Positions 17,064 to 25,021 of a stretch of DNA of 64,000 nucleotides are shown one piece after another. The stretch lies in assembly GCA_045589355.1 (NCBI GenBank), contig JAZNOW010000022.1:1-64000 (forward strand). Reading direction: 5' to 3'. Every line of letters starts with the position of its first letter. Within the stretch, counting starts at the first letter, position 1. The translations under genes and the position numbers were made by a program. A model generated the notes under the pieces. The model ran no database searches and was not told the origin of the DNA. It worked only from the letters and a program-made list of their open reading frames with translations. The stretch comes from RUG563 sp045589355 (GTDB lineage Bacteria > Bacillota > Clostridia > Christensenellales > Aristaeellaceae).

Positions 17064-19325
17064 GTGGCAATCCGGGCAATGATCATGGCAGGCGGAGAAG
17101 GAATCCGGCTCAGGCCCATGACCTGTACCACGCCCAAGCCCCTGGTGCCCATGCTTGGAAGGCCCCTGTTGGCCTATACACTGGAGCTGATCCGAAAGCA
17201 CGGCATCGGAGACGTGGGGGTGACCTTGTGCTATCAGGCGAAAAAAATCAGGGCGTTTCTTGGAAAAAAAGAAAACGAGCACCTGCGCATCACCTGCTTT
17301 GAGGAAACCTGCCCCATGGGTACGGCAGGCAGCATCAGGATGGCGCAGGAACAGCTGGAGGATACGTTTTTTGTGTTATCCGGCGATGGATTGACGGATT
17401 GCGACCTGACGGATGCCCTGGAATTTCACAGAAAGAAGCGGGCGCTGGCCACGCTGGTATTGAAACGTGTAAAGGTGCCGCTGCAATACGGCGTGGTGAT
17501 GACAGGGGAGGACGGGCGCATTCAGCGCTTTCTGGAAAAACCCGATTGGAGCCACGCCTATTCCAACCTGGTGAACACCGGTATCTATATCCTGAACAAA
17601 GAAATTTTTGATCATATTTCCCCGGAAGGCATGCCGGACTTTGGCCGGGATATTTTTCCCTTGCTATTGCAGAAAAAATTGCCCATGTACGGCTATGAAA
17701 TGCAGGGGTATTGGTGCGATGTGGGCAACCAGGAGGCCTACCTTTCGGCACAGATGGATCTTTTGCAGGGGAAAATGGACCTGCTTTGCCAAAGGGGCGT
17801 GGACAGAGGCGCCACGATCCAGGCAGGCGTGCATCTGCAAGGGTTGTTTACAGTAGGCAAAGGAACGGAGATCGAAAGCGGCGCGGTGATCAAAAATGCT
17901 GTGATCGGCGAAAACTGCCGCATCGGCAGCGGTGCGGTAATTGAAGACTGCTGCCTGTGGAACGGTGTGCAGATCGGGGCAAAGGCACGGCTGGAGGGGT
18001 GTGTGGCCTGTGATGAGAGCGCAGCAAAGGGCGGCGCGGTGCTGCGGCGGGGCTGCAGCCTGGGTCAGGGTGCCCAGGCAGGCGCCCATACGGTGCTGCA
18101 TGCCGGGGTGAAATTGTGGCCCTGTGTAAAAACGCCCTCCGGCGCTGTGCTTACGGAAAGCATGCAGGAAACGGGAAACGGATGCATTTGGGAAGAGGAC
18201 GGCGTTTTGTGCCGCAGTGCCGACCATGCGTGCCGGCTGGCGGCAGCCTTTGTGAAAGCGGCAAAGCTGAAAAACGTGATTACCGGCCATCAGGGAGCCC
18301 AGGGGTTGCAGGCAGTAGTGACGGGCGCCATGGAAGTGATGGGCGTGCAGGTGAAGCATGGCGAAACCATGACGGCAGGCATGCTTGGCGAAATGGTAAC
18401 GGCATTGAAAGCGGACGGCGGCATGCTGGCCCGGGAAGACAAGCTGGTGCTGGTGGACGAAAACGGGGTGCCGGTGAGCAGCGATATCCGCCGAAAAATG
18501 GAAGGTGCATACCTGGAAGGCGGGGGAAGGGCCGGCTGTGCATGCGGGGAAATGAGCCGGCTTTCCGGAGTGAAGGACATTTACTTTTCCCGGGTTTTAC
18601 CGGCTTTTAGGCAAAAGCCGTTGCTTTCTGCGGTGGCATTGTACTGCGAAAACGGGGAGATACTGAAAACGGCGGCATGGGGGCTGAAGAAACTGGGGGC
18701 ACGGAAAGTGCGCTGTGTTCAAGGCGATGCCCGTTCGCTGAGGGAAGGGGAAACGGGGTTTCTGCTTTCGGAAGACGGAAGGCAGCTGGATTGCATAACG
18801 GAAAAGGGGCCGGTGGACAGAACGCAAGTGGACCTTTTGCGCCTGAAACTTATGGCTGAACAGCAGGGATGCATGTATGACCTGCCGGATGTGCCGCGCT
18901 CCGCCGGAAGGATGTACACGTGGGAGCAGGCGGATGAAAGCGAATTGTGCCTGTGCCAGCAAAGGCGGATGGAGGATGGCCTGGCGGGCTTGTGGATGAT
19001 CGGCGAAGCGATGAAGGAGGGGCCTTTGGAAATGCTGCTGGAAGCGGTGCCGGGGACCAGCATTGTGTGCCGGGAGGTGAACTGCCCGGAACAGGACAAG
19101 AGCCGTATTCTGTATGCATTATGCAAAAAAGCTGCCCTGCCGTATACCCTGAAAAAAGGGATGCAGGTGCAGCATGAAAAGGGCTATGCCACCATTGTGC
19201 CGGACGGCATCCGGCCGGCTGTGCGCATTGTGAGCGAGGCGGCGGATATGGAAACGGCCAACGAATTGTGCGATTTTTATGACAGGGAAATTCGCAGGGT
19301 ATTGGAAACGGAAGCGGATTTCTGA
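17064..19325 (+). CDS. Sugar-nucleotide pyrophosphorylase fused to a degenerate phosphomannomutase domain
   Basis: A 753-residue three-part protein. Residues 1-235 are a nucleotidyltransferase of the GlmU/ManC class, with AMIMAGGEGIRLRPMTCTTP, a GDGLTDCD metal motif and LEKPDWSHAYSNLVNTGIY. About 245-355 is a left-handed beta-helix hexapeptide region. The rest aligns by length and order with phosphohexomutases, but the catalytic motifs are gone: the phosphoserine loop (TASHNP) reads MLAREDKLVLVDE, and the DGDxDR metal loop reads SEDGRQLD. The family includes mannose-1-phosphate guanylyltransferase/mutase fusions; the exact sugar and nucleotide are not certain. GTG at 17064 is chosen because AGGAG is 8 nt upstream; an ATG at 17058 is only 2 nt from it. 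Confidence 0.82.
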   Translation: MAIRAMIMAGGEGIRLRPMTCTTPKPLVPMLGRPLLAYTLELIRKHGIGDVGVTLCYQAKKIRAFLGKKENEHLRITCFEETCPMGTAGSIRMAQEQLEDTFFVLSGDGLTDCDLTDALEFHRKKRALATLVLKRVKVPLQYGVVMTGEDGRIQRFLEKPDWSHAYSNLVNTGIYILNKEIFDHISPEGMPDFGRDIFPLLLQKKLPMYGYEMQGYWCDVGNQEAYLSAQMDLLQGKMDLLCQRGVDRGATIQAGVHLQGLFTVGKGTEIESGAVIKNAVIGENCRIGSGAVIEDCCLWNGVQIGAKARLEGCVACDESAAKGGAVLRRGCSLGQGAQAGAHTVLHAGVKLWPCVKTPSGAVLTESMQETGNGCIWEEDGVLCRSADHACRLAAAFVKAAKLKNVITGHQGAQGLQAVVTGAMEVMGVQVKHGETMTAGMLGEMVTALKADGGMLAREDKLVLVDENGVPVSSDIRRKMEGAYLEGGGRAGCACGEMSRLSGVKDIYFSRVLPAFRQKPLLSAVALYCENGEILKTAAWGLKKLGARKVRCVQGDARSLREGETGFLLSEDGRQLDCITEKGPVDRTQVDLLRLKLMAEQQGCMYDLPDVPRSAGRMYTWEQADESELCLCQQRRMEDGLAGLWMIGEAMKEGPLEMLLEAVPGTSIVCREVNCPEQDKSRILYALCKKAALPYTLKKGMQVQHEKGYATIVPDGIRPAVRIVSEAADMETANELCDFYDREIRRVLETEADF

Positions 19326-19354
19326 TTGACAAGGACAGCTGGAATATGTATAAT
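19326..19354 (+). promoter_or_regulatory. Consensus sigma-A promoter of the 6S RNA
   Basis: TTGACA (19326-19331), 17 nt, TATAAT (19349-19354): both hexamers are perfect. The expected transcription start is near 19361. No protein start follows; the 6S-like RNA does. Confidence 0.9.
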
Positions 19355-19360
19355 AAAGAC

Positions 19361-19581
19361 AGATCCTGAGGTGTGCGCCAGTTTTCTGTTTTTACCCACA
19401 TTTCACAAAATGGAACCCGGGTCGTTTGATCGGCTGTCAGGCCCCCTTGCCGCAAGGCATGCCAGGGGAAGGCAAAAAATCATCGCAGGGCACCAGCCTG
19501 CTTAACATAGCGGGTGAAAAAATAGAGGGCAGCGGCATCTTGGGAAGAGCAACGTTTATTTGGGACGTTGTTCTTTTTTTA
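19361..19581 (+). ncRNA. ssrS: 6S RNA
   Basis: A roughly 190-220-nt non-coding RNA that binds the RNA polymerase-sigma-A holoenzyme. The 5' segment TCCTGAGGTG (near 19364-19373) pairs with CATCTTGGGA (19537-19545 region) to form the closing stem. The 3' strand GGCAGCGGCATCTTGGGA closely resembles the E. coli 6S 3' strand (CGGCGGCATCTCGGAGA), and the 5' strand likewise resembles its CTGAGATGT. A perfect promoter precedes it and an intrinsic terminator follows; no reading frame fits. The interior would form the long imperfect hairpin with a central bubble typical of 6S. The mature 3' end is probably just before the terminator hairpin. Confidence 0.8.
19545..19580 (+). terminator. Terminator of the 6S RNA
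   Basis: AAGAGCAACGT (about 19545-19555) pairs with ACGTTGTTCTT (19565-19575), followed by TTTTTTT. The T tract touches the convergent rluA stop codon. Confidence 0.85.
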
Positions 19582-20169
19582 TGCCCATGGCGGAAGGGCG
19601 GAGAAGGTGAGGGTTTCTCCCTGCCAGGGGAAAGCAATGCGGAAGGAAAAAAGCAGGGGAGAAGAAAGGTCATCCCGGGCACCGTATTTGTGATCCCCCA
19701 GCAAGGGGTGCTTCCGGCTGGCAAACTGTACCCGGATCTGATGGCTGCGGCCGGTATACAGACGCACCTGTACCAGGCTGTTTTGCCGTTCGTCCGTTTT
19801 CAGGCGCAGGTAAGAAAGCTTTGCATCCTTTACGCCGGCCCGTTTTTTCTTTACAACAAACACTTTGTTTTTACGGGCATCTTTGAACAGAAAATCTTCC
19901 ATCACGCCTTCTTCTTCCACCACGCCCTGCACCCAGGCCACGTATTCCTTCACCATGGTGCCTTCCTGAATGGCGCGGGAAAGGGAGGCGGCAGCCTGCT
20001 TTGTGCGGGCATAGACCATCACGCCGCCCACGTTTTTGTCCAGCCGGTGCAGTGTGAAAATTTCACCGCCCAGCATTTCCTTCAGCCGGGCCGGGCATTC
20101 GCTTTCGGCGTCCAGACCCACAGGCTTTATGCAAACGACGAAAGCATCGGTTTTGTGCAGGATTTCCAT
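19579..20169 (-). CDS. RluA-family pseudouridine synthase
   Basis: A 196-residue RNA pseudouridine synthase of the RluA/RsuA superfamily. The catalytic motif is LHRLDKNVGGVMVYA (Asp in RLD), and the family end block YTGRSHQIRVQF...HPLLGDHKYG is present. It lacks an S4 domain and is short, like the RluA forms that act on one rRNA or tRNA site. A much longer open frame continues upstream to 21390, but it is only antisense to the cellulase; the ATG at 20169 preceded by AGGGG gives the normal MEILHKTDAFVVCIKP start. Convergent with the 6S RNA. Confidence 0.9.
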   Translation of the reverse strand: MEILHKTDAFVVCIKPVGLDAESECPARLKEMLGGEIFTLHRLDKNVGGVMVYARTKQAAASLSRAIQEGTMVKEYVAWVQGVVEEEGVMEDFLFKDARKNKVFVVKKKRAGVKDAKLSYLRLKTDERQNSLVQVRLYTGRSHQIRVQFASRKHPLLGDHKYGARDDLSSPLLFSFRIAFPWQGETLTFSALPPWA

Positions 20170-20249
20170 ACGGTGTCCCCTTTGCAGCGTGATACTGGCA
20201 GTATAGCAGAAAAATGAAGGGCAGGAAAGGAAAAATGTGAAAAAACACG

Positions 20250-20277
20250 TTGCATAATGGGACAAATATGTTATAAT
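20250..20277 (+). promoter_or_regulatory. Promoter of the GH5 cellulase gene
   Basis: TTGCAT (20250-20255), 16 nt, TATAAT (20272-20277), about 45 nt before the cellulase start. Confidence 0.7.
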
Positions 20278-20322
20278 AAGGGCATGAAAACGTTTACAAT
20301 ACTTTTGAAAGGATGATTTGCA

Positions 20323-22137
20323 ATGTTTGGCAAAGGAAAAACGATCCGCGCAATGGTTTGTTTCCTGCTGATCGCGGCCATGGTATGCCCCGGCATGGCC
20401 GTGGCGGAAAGCGCTGACGACGGCGTGATGCGGGAAGGCATTTCTTCCCTGGAATTCACCCGGCTGATGGGCAACGGCACCAACCTTGGCAACACCATGG
20501 AAGCCTGCGACGCCCGCAAGTTCGGCATGGGCGGCAATACCGGCAAGGCACCCACCGAATACGAAGTGGGCTGGGGCCAGCCGGTGACCACCCAGGAAAT
20601 GCTCAATGGCATGAAGGCCTATGGCTTTGATACCATCCGCATTCCCGTGGCATGGATGACCAATGCTTCGCACCTGAACGAAGGCGATTATACACTGGAT
20701 GAAGCGTACCTGGCCCGGGTGAAGGAGATTGTGGATTATGCCCGCAATGCCGGCATGTATGTGATCATCAACGACCACTGGGATGGCGGCTGGTGGGGCA
20801 TGTTCGGCTCCGAAAACCCCGAAACCCGTGCCCTGGCCATGGAAGCCTACAAGGGCATGTGGAAACAGATTGCCGAGTATTTCAAGGATTATTCCGATTA
20901 TGTGATTTTTGAAGGCGCCAATGAAGAAATCGGCGCCCGGTTTGACGAAGACTCCGCCCTGTATTGCAACGACTCCGTTAAGAGCTACCTTTCCGACGAC
21001 GAACGCTATGCCCTGGCCAATGAAGTGAACCAGGCCTTTGTGGATACCGTACGTTCCACCGGCGGCAACAACGCCACCCGTTTCCTGCTCATTCCCGGCT
21101 ATGGCACCAACATTGCCCAGACCTGCGATAACCGCTTCAAAATGCCCACCGATACGGCGGAAGACAAGCTGCTCATTTCCGTGCATTATTATGATCCCTG
21201 GTCCTATTGCGGGGATACCGATGCTGCCAGCGCCACCGCCTGGGGCACCAAGCGGGACTATGAAAACATGGACAAAACCCTGGCCCGCATGGAAAAGTTC
21301 ACCAAGCAGGGCATTGGCGTGGTGATTGGTGAATACGGCGCCCTGCCCGGCGGCGACGGCATCCTGAAAGACAACACTCTCAACTATCACACCCGTTTCC
21401 TGGACCTGTGCGACTATTACGGCTACACCTCCTGCCTGTGGGACTGCAGCGGCTTCTTTATCCGCAAGGAACTGAAATTTTCCGATGAAGAGCTGGGCAA
21501 GATGTATGCCGGCCGCAATGCGGAAAGCGAAAAGGATAGGACGGAAGAAGAAGTGAAGCAGGCGGCGAAAGCAAGGCTGGATGCACAGATGGCAGACGCC
21601 CCCGATTCCTTCCGCAGTGACGTGGTGCTGGCAGGGGATGACAAAGCCGTTGCCTGGATCATGTGGAGCGACGGCAGCTGGGCCCTTTCCTACAGCGTGG
21701 GCGACGAATACCAGCCCGATACCATCAGCCCCGGCGTGGTGGCGACGGATGCGGTGATCAACGGGGAAGGCACCTATAAGGTGGCGCTGGATTTCACCGG
21801 CTCCGACAAGGGCTTTTCTGCCTCCACGGCCTTCTCTGCGCTGGGCATTGCCAACGGCGAAGTGCTGTACCCCAACTGGGTGGTGGACATTACCGAATGC
21901 AAGATCAATGGGGAAGTGTACCGCTTCAAGGGCCGTCCCTACACCACCAGCGACAACAAGATCTGCACCCGTGTGAACCTGTTCAACGAATGGGTGACGG
22001 CGGTTCCCCGCGATAATGCCCGTGTGCGCTATGGCGACCTGACCGGCGTGACCCCCACGCCCATCGACCGCAATGCGGAATGCATGGCCGAAATCAAGAC
22101 CATCGAGCTTACCTTCTGGTATGGCCCCCGCAAATAA
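20323..22137 (+). CDS. Secreted glycoside hydrolase family 5 endoglucanase
   Basis: A 604-residue exported enzyme. A signal peptide (about 1-27, ending AVAES) precedes the GH5 barrel. NGTNLGNTMEACD is the family start, GFDTIRIPVAW lies on strand 2, and NDHWDGGWWG follows. The acid/base is in EGANEEIG (Glu201) and the nucleophile in VVIGEYGALPG (Glu337). Position 202, often Pro in the NEP motif, is Glu here. After about residue 370 comes a separate beta-rich module (roughly 430-604) that I cannot name and that may bind polysaccharide. No dockerin, SLH or sorting signal is visible, so it is probably released. It is monocistronic, between its own promoter and a strong terminator, and should act on beta-1,4-glucans outside the cell. 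Confidence 0.92.
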   Translation: MFGKGKTIRAMVCFLLIAAMVCPGMAVAESADDGVMREGISSLEFTRLMGNGTNLGNTMEACDARKFGMGGNTGKAPTEYEVGWGQPVTTQEMLNGMKAYGFDTIRIPVAWMTNASHLNEGDYTLDEAYLARVKEIVDYARNAGMYVIINDHWDGGWWGMFGSENPETRALAMEAYKGMWKQIAEYFKDYSDYVIFEGANEEIGARFDEDSALYCNDSVKSYLSDDERYALANEVNQAFVDTVRSTGGNNATRFLLIPGYGTNIAQTCDNRFKMPTDTAEDKLLISVHYYDPWSYCGDTDAASATAWGTKRDYENMDKTLARMEKFTKQGIGVVIGEYGALPGGDGILKDNTLNYHTRFLDLCDYYGYTSCLWDCSGFFIRKELKFSDEELGKMYAGRNAESEKDRTEEEVKQAAKARLDAQMADAPDSFRSDVVLAGDDKAVAWIMWSDGSWALSYSVGDEYQPDTISPGVVATDAVINGEGTYKVALDFTGSDKGFSASTAFSALGIANGEVLYPNWVVDITECKINGEVYRFKGRPYTTSDNKICTRVNLFNEWVTAVPRDNARVRYGDLTGVTPTPIDRNAECMAEIKTIELTFWYGPRK

Positions 22138-22150
22138 GTAAAATTATGCA

Positions 22151-22205
22151 AAAAGAACAGGCTTGTCCCGGTAATTTCCGGGGAGAGCCTGTTCTTTTTA
22201 TTATT
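22151..22205. terminator. Bidirectional terminator between the cellulase and XRE genes
   Basis: A 14-bp perfect stem (22151-22164 with 22187-22200; core AAGAACAGGCT/AGCCTGTTCTT). A-rich and T-rich flanks on both sides let it end both convergent transcripts. Confidence 0.9.
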
Positions 22206-22218
22206 TATTTAAATGTAA

Positions 22219-22455
22219 TCAGCGTTTTTCTTTTTTGTCCTGAAGATGGGAGCGGGGCTGATCGCAGCGGCCGGTCAGGTAATCCAGGGAAACGTTGTAA
22301 TAATCGGCCAGGCAGATCAGCAGCTGCAGGGGGATGGTCTGGTAGCCGCGTTCGTAACGGCTGTAAACGGTCTGTGCGATGCCAAGGTGTTCAGCGATCT
22401 GGGTCTGGGTCAGGTCGGCGTCCTCTCGCATATCACGGATACGCCTGAATTGCAT
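22219..22455 (-). CDS. XRE-family helix-turn-helix regulator
   Basis: A 78-residue Cro/C1-type DNA-binding protein. The HTH is in residues 8-60: DADLTQTQIAEHLGIAQTVY followed by SRYERGYQTIP, then LADYYNVSLDYLTGR. The polar tail is short and there is no second domain, so its signal, if any, is not apparent. AAAGGAGG lies upstream of the ATG. It is convergent with the cellulase and separated from the upstream GNAT gene by that gene's terminator, so it is likely transcribed alone. Target genes are unknown. Confidence 0.85.
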   Translation of the reverse strand: MQFRRIRDMREDADLTQTQIAEHLGIAQTVYSRYERGYQTIPLQLLICLADYYNVSLDYLTGRCDQPRSHLQDKKEKR

Positions 22456-22569
22456 GGTGTAAGTCCTCCTTTTGCTTGGGTACCTGCTTATTATGCCAAA
22501 GAAATGGATGCATATTTATGAATGAGTATCAAAAAATACTAAATATTTTCCAAGCAATTTTTCAGCGAA

Positions 22570-22604
22570 AAAAGAACCGGAAGCATGACAGATAATGCTT
22601 CCGG
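22570..22604 (-). terminator. Terminator after the GNAT gene
   Basis: CCGGAAGCAT (22577-22586) pairs with ATGCTTCCGG (22595-22604); on the minus strand TTCTTTTTT follows. Confidence 0.88.
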
Positions 22605-22630
22605 ATAATGGGAATGTACGGAAGAAAAAA

Positions 22631-23158
22631 TTACAGGAAACAGCCCATTTCAATGCGTACTTCGTGCTTTTGAATATCATCGTTTCCGTATTCACAGGCA
22701 TTGAAGCCCATGAAGCTGAGCCCCTGGGAAAGATAAAAGGCAATGGCGGCGGAATTGCAGCTTTGGGTTTCCAGGATCAGCGCCCGATGCCCCTGAGCTT
22801 TTGCAATTTCCCGGGCCTTGGTCATAAGCAATGTGCCGTACCCTCTTCGCCGGAAGCCTTCCTGGACAAACAGGTTGGTGATGCGCAGGCGGTTGTTCCA
22901 GTTTTCGGGAGTGATTTCCATCACAGCCAGCAGCTTCTGCCCGTCCCACAGGCCAAAAGCACGGGGATCATCCCAGTGGGGGGCAAAAAGGGCGTCTGTG
23001 AATTCCTTGTGGATCAGGGGACAGGGCGTGCGGACGAACTCTGCGGAGAAGACGTTCTCGGTGGAACGAATGCGCAGGTCATAATAGGCACGGCTGTCGT
23101 AGGTGAATACCAGTTCGTAACCTTCAAATTGTTCCTTTGGCAGCTCTGCAATCCGCAT
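22631..23158 (-). CDS. GNAT family N-acetyltransferase
   Basis: A 175-residue GNAT fold protein that would use acetyl-CoA. The acetyl-CoA loop is in LFVQEGFRRRGYGTLLMTKA (residues ~103-122), and the C-terminal SCNSAAIAFYLSQGLSFMGF block matches motif B. The N-terminal half has no recognisable substrate signature. The open frame runs to 23257, but the extra residues are hydrophobic intergenic sequence; the ATG at 23158 has GGGAG 9 nt upstream. On the minus strand a TGTTATACT extended -10 lies shortly before the gene. Divergent from rpmB. Substrate unknown. Confidence 0.82.
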   Translation of the reverse strand: MRIAELPKEQFEGYELVFTYDSRAYYDLRIRSTENVFSAEFVRTPCPLIHKEFTDALFAPHWDDPRAFGLWDGQKLLAVMEITPENWNNRLRITNLFVQEGFRRRGYGTLLMTKAREIAKAQGHRALILETQSCNSAAIAFYLSQGLSFMGFNACEYGNDDIQKHEVRIEMGCFL

Positions 23159-23295
23159 CGATACACGCTCCCTTGTGTTATTGAAGAAAGTATAACACAA
23201 AATAGGAAAAATGGGAAGAAAAAGGTGGAAAAGAAAGAAAGACGATATTTTTATCAAAAAAAGAAAAAAGGGGCATGGAAAATGTGAAAAAACGC

Positions 23296-23324
23296 TTGCA
23301 ATTGGAAAGTGAATGTGTTACAAT
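23296..23324 (+). promoter_or_regulatory. Promoter of rpmB
   Basis: TTGCAA (23296-23301), 17 nt, TACAAT (23319-23324). Start of transcription is expected near 23331, giving a 70-nt leader. Confidence 0.75.
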
Positions 23325-23400
23325 AGCAAAGCTGTCAATTATGGATGTATCGCAGGCAACTGCGTCACCAAAAGCAATTTACCCCGGGAGGTAATTTACA

Positions 23401-23619
23401 ATGGGCAAGTTTTGTGAAGTATGTGCCAAGGGCCGTATGAGCGGTCACAACGTGAGCCACTCCGAACGCAAGTCTAACCGCACTTGGGCTCCCAATGTGC
23501 AGAAGGTTCGCATCGTTGTGGACGGCCGTCCCATGCGTGTGAACGTGTGCACCCGTTGCCTGCGCAGCGGCTACGTGCAGCGTGCCGCCACCCAGACCGT
23601 GGTCACCGAAGAAGCCTGA
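23401..23619 (+). CDS. rpmB: 50S ribosomal protein L28
   Basis: A 72-residue L28 of the zinc-binding (C+) type: CEVCAKG near residue 5 and CTRCLRSG near residue 52 supply four cysteines. GHNVSHSERKSNRTWAPN is the family core. GGGAGG lies upstream at ideal distance. It is transcribed alone, from a near-consensus promoter to a terminator 25 bp downstream. The cysteine form suggests zinc-replete growth or a single L28 gene. Confidence 0.97.
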   Translation: MGKFCEVCAKGRMSGHNVSHSERKSNRTWAPNVQKVRIVVDGRPMRVNVCTRCLRSGYVQRAATQTVVTEEA

Positions 23620-23643
23620 TTCACAGGTTTTTTCCGGCACTGC

Positions 23644-23676
23644 AAAAACCACCTGAAACAAAGGTGGTTTTTTGCG
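23644..23676 (+). terminator. Terminator after rpmB
   Basis: AAAAACCACCT (23644-23654) pairs with AGGTGGTTTTT (from 23662), continuing into a T run. Confidence 0.9.
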
Positions 23677-23704
23677 TATTTAAAAATTTAGGGGTGTGAG
23701 CATC

Positions 23705-24145
23705 GTGCGGCTGATGAAAGCGGAAAAAGAGCATGCAAAAAGCGCTGCAGTCCTTTTGACGAAGCTGTGGCCCGGGAATACGGAAGAAGAAATGCTGGAA
23801 TGTGCGGCAGAATACATTGGCGAAGCGGAAAAGGCTGCGTTTCTCGCCCGGGAAGAAGGTGCATTTTGCGGCATCTGCCTTGCTTCCCTGCGGCATGATT
23901 ACGTGGAAGGCACGGAAGAAAGCCCGGTTGGGTATCTGGAAGGGATTTATGTGGAGGATGCCATGCGGGGCCTTGGCGTAGCCCGGGCGTTGCTTGGCAA
24001 GGCGCAGGAATGGGCAAAGGAAATGGGCTGCCGTGAATTTGCCAGCGATTGTGAGCTGGACAATACCGAAAGCCTGCAATTTCATCTGGCCTGCGGCTTT
24101 GAGGAAGCCAACCGGATTATTTGCTTTGTGAAGGAACTGGATTGA
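23705..24145 (+). CDS. GNAT acetyltransferase resembling aminoglycoside 6'-N-acetyltransferase AAC(6')-I
   Basis: A 146-residue single-domain acetyltransferase. Blocks LRHDYVEG, SPVGYLEGIYV, RGLGVARALLGKAQEWA, MGCREFASDCELDNTESLQF and HLACGFEEANRIICF follow the AAC(6')-I family order almost throughout, including the HDYVxG and SPVxxLEG signatures. AAC(6') enzymes modify the 6'-amine of kanamycin, tobramycin and amikacin; whether this one does is not shown by sequence. GTG at 23705 lies 10 nt after AGGGG; an alternative GTG at 23696 is too close to it. Its stop overlaps the next gene's ATG (TGATG), so the pair is coupled. Confidence 0.8.
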   Translation: MRLMKAEKEHAKSAAVLLTKLWPGNTEEEMLECAAEYIGEAEKAAFLAREEGAFCGICLASLRHDYVEGTEESPVGYLEGIYVEDAMRGLGVARALLGKAQEWAKEMGCREFASDCELDNTESLQFHLACGFEEANRIICFVKELD

Positions 24146-24552
24146 TGGAATACAGGTTGTTGGAAGAAAAGGATGCGCTGCTGATGGCGGCGTTTGTGGA
24201 CGATCAGCAAACCGTTTACACCCATGAGCAGGTTATGGATTTTCTGCATCAGGAAAATGCAGTTGGCTTTGTGGCAGCGGAATCCGAAAAGATTGTTGGA
24301 TTTGCCTTTGGGTACCGAATGATGAAGCCGGATGGCCGGTGTGCATTTTATCTGCATGCCATCGATGTGATGGATGGTTATAAGAAACATGGTTATGGAA
24401 CCGGCCTGATGTGCTATATTACGGAATATGTAAAGAAAATGGGTTGCAGCAAGATGTTTTTGCTGACCGAAAAAGAGAACTGCGCTGCCTGTGCCTGCTA
24501 TAAAAAGGCAGGAGGTGTACGGAAAGATGCCGTCCTGTATGAATTTCTATGA
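24145..24552 (+). CDS. GNAT acetyltransferase, AAC(3)-I-like
   Basis: A 135-residue GNAT protein. The middle RCAFYLHAIDVMDGYKKHGY (motif A) continues into GTGLMCYITEYVKKMG, and CAACACYKKAGG is motif B. The layout (hydrophobic strand, short loop, G-x-G-T-x-L, then a Tyr-Lys-Lys-x-Gly-Gly end) resembles the AAC(3)-I group of gentamicin acetyltransferases, but similarity is weaker than for its neighbour, so the substrate is uncertain. The ATG shares one base with the preceding stop, and its end overlaps the next start (ATGA), giving a three-gene coupled unit. Confidence 0.72.
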   Translation: MEYRLLEEKDALLMAAFVDDQQTVYTHEQVMDFLHQENAVGFVAAESEKIVGFAFGYRMMKPDGRCAFYLHAIDVMDGYKKHGYGTGLMCYITEYVKKMGCSKMFLLTEKENCAACACYKKAGGVRKDAVLYEFL

Positions 24553-24974
24553 ATGGAGAAGAAGACGTGAGTGAGCATTGGAAAGAAACATTCATCTCTT
24601 TATTGCCGGAAAAAACGGCAGAGATTTGGGAAGGGATGACCGCGGCCATGGATGCCCTATATGATATGGACAGATTGTGGGATAAGGGCTTTGGTCAATG
24701 GCAGGTGGAATACAAATACCGCCGGGGCGGCAAAACCTTGTGTACCTTCTATGCAAAGGAAGGGGAAGCCGTACTGCTGATCACCTACGGCAAAGCGGAG
24801 AGGGAAAAGTTTGAAGCCATCCGGGATTCTGTTTCTGAACACATTCAGAAGATTTATGACGAAACGGCTACGCTGCATGACGGCAAGTGGCTTTGGATTC
24901 CGCTGAATGGTGCGCTGAAGACGGATGATGTGATCACCATGCTGAAAATCAAAAGACGGCCCAACCGAAAATAA
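24549..24974 (+). CDS. DUF3788 family protein
   Basis: A 141-residue cytoplasmic protein. The core WQVEYKYRRGGKTLCTFYAK, followed by LLITYGKAEREKFEAIRDSV, fits the DUF3788 family, whose members are small, often lie near acetyltransferases or regulators, and have no proven function. No catalytic motif is apparent. It overlaps the preceding gene by 4 bp (ATGA) and is followed by a terminator. It may be an accessory of the acetyltransferase pair, but that is only context. Confidence 0.75.
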   Translation: MNGEEDVSEHWKETFISLLPEKTAEIWEGMTAAMDALYDMDRLWDKGFGQWQVEYKYRRGGKTLCTFYAKEGEAVLLITYGKAEREKFEAIRDSVSEHIQKIYDETATLHDGKWLWIPLNGALKTDDVITMLKIKRRPNRK

Positions 24975-24980
24975 ATGAAA

Positions 24981-25012
24981 ACCGCTGCTCCGGAAAGGAA
25001 CAGCGGTATTTG
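24981..25012. terminator. Terminator shared by convergent transcripts
   Basis: ACCGCTG (24981-24987) pairs with CAGCGGT (25001-25007), with a further TCC/GGA inner pairing; T-rich on the right, A-rich on the left. Lies between the DUF3788 gene and the leftward phosphoribosyltransferase gene. Confidence 0.75.
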
Positions 25013-25021
25013 TTTGTGCTT

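Noticed and set aside
20170..21390. Upstream two-thirds of a 603-codon minus frame ending in the RluA gene.
   Set aside because: This part is antisense to the cellulase and shows no family similarity; the RluA protein starts at 20169.
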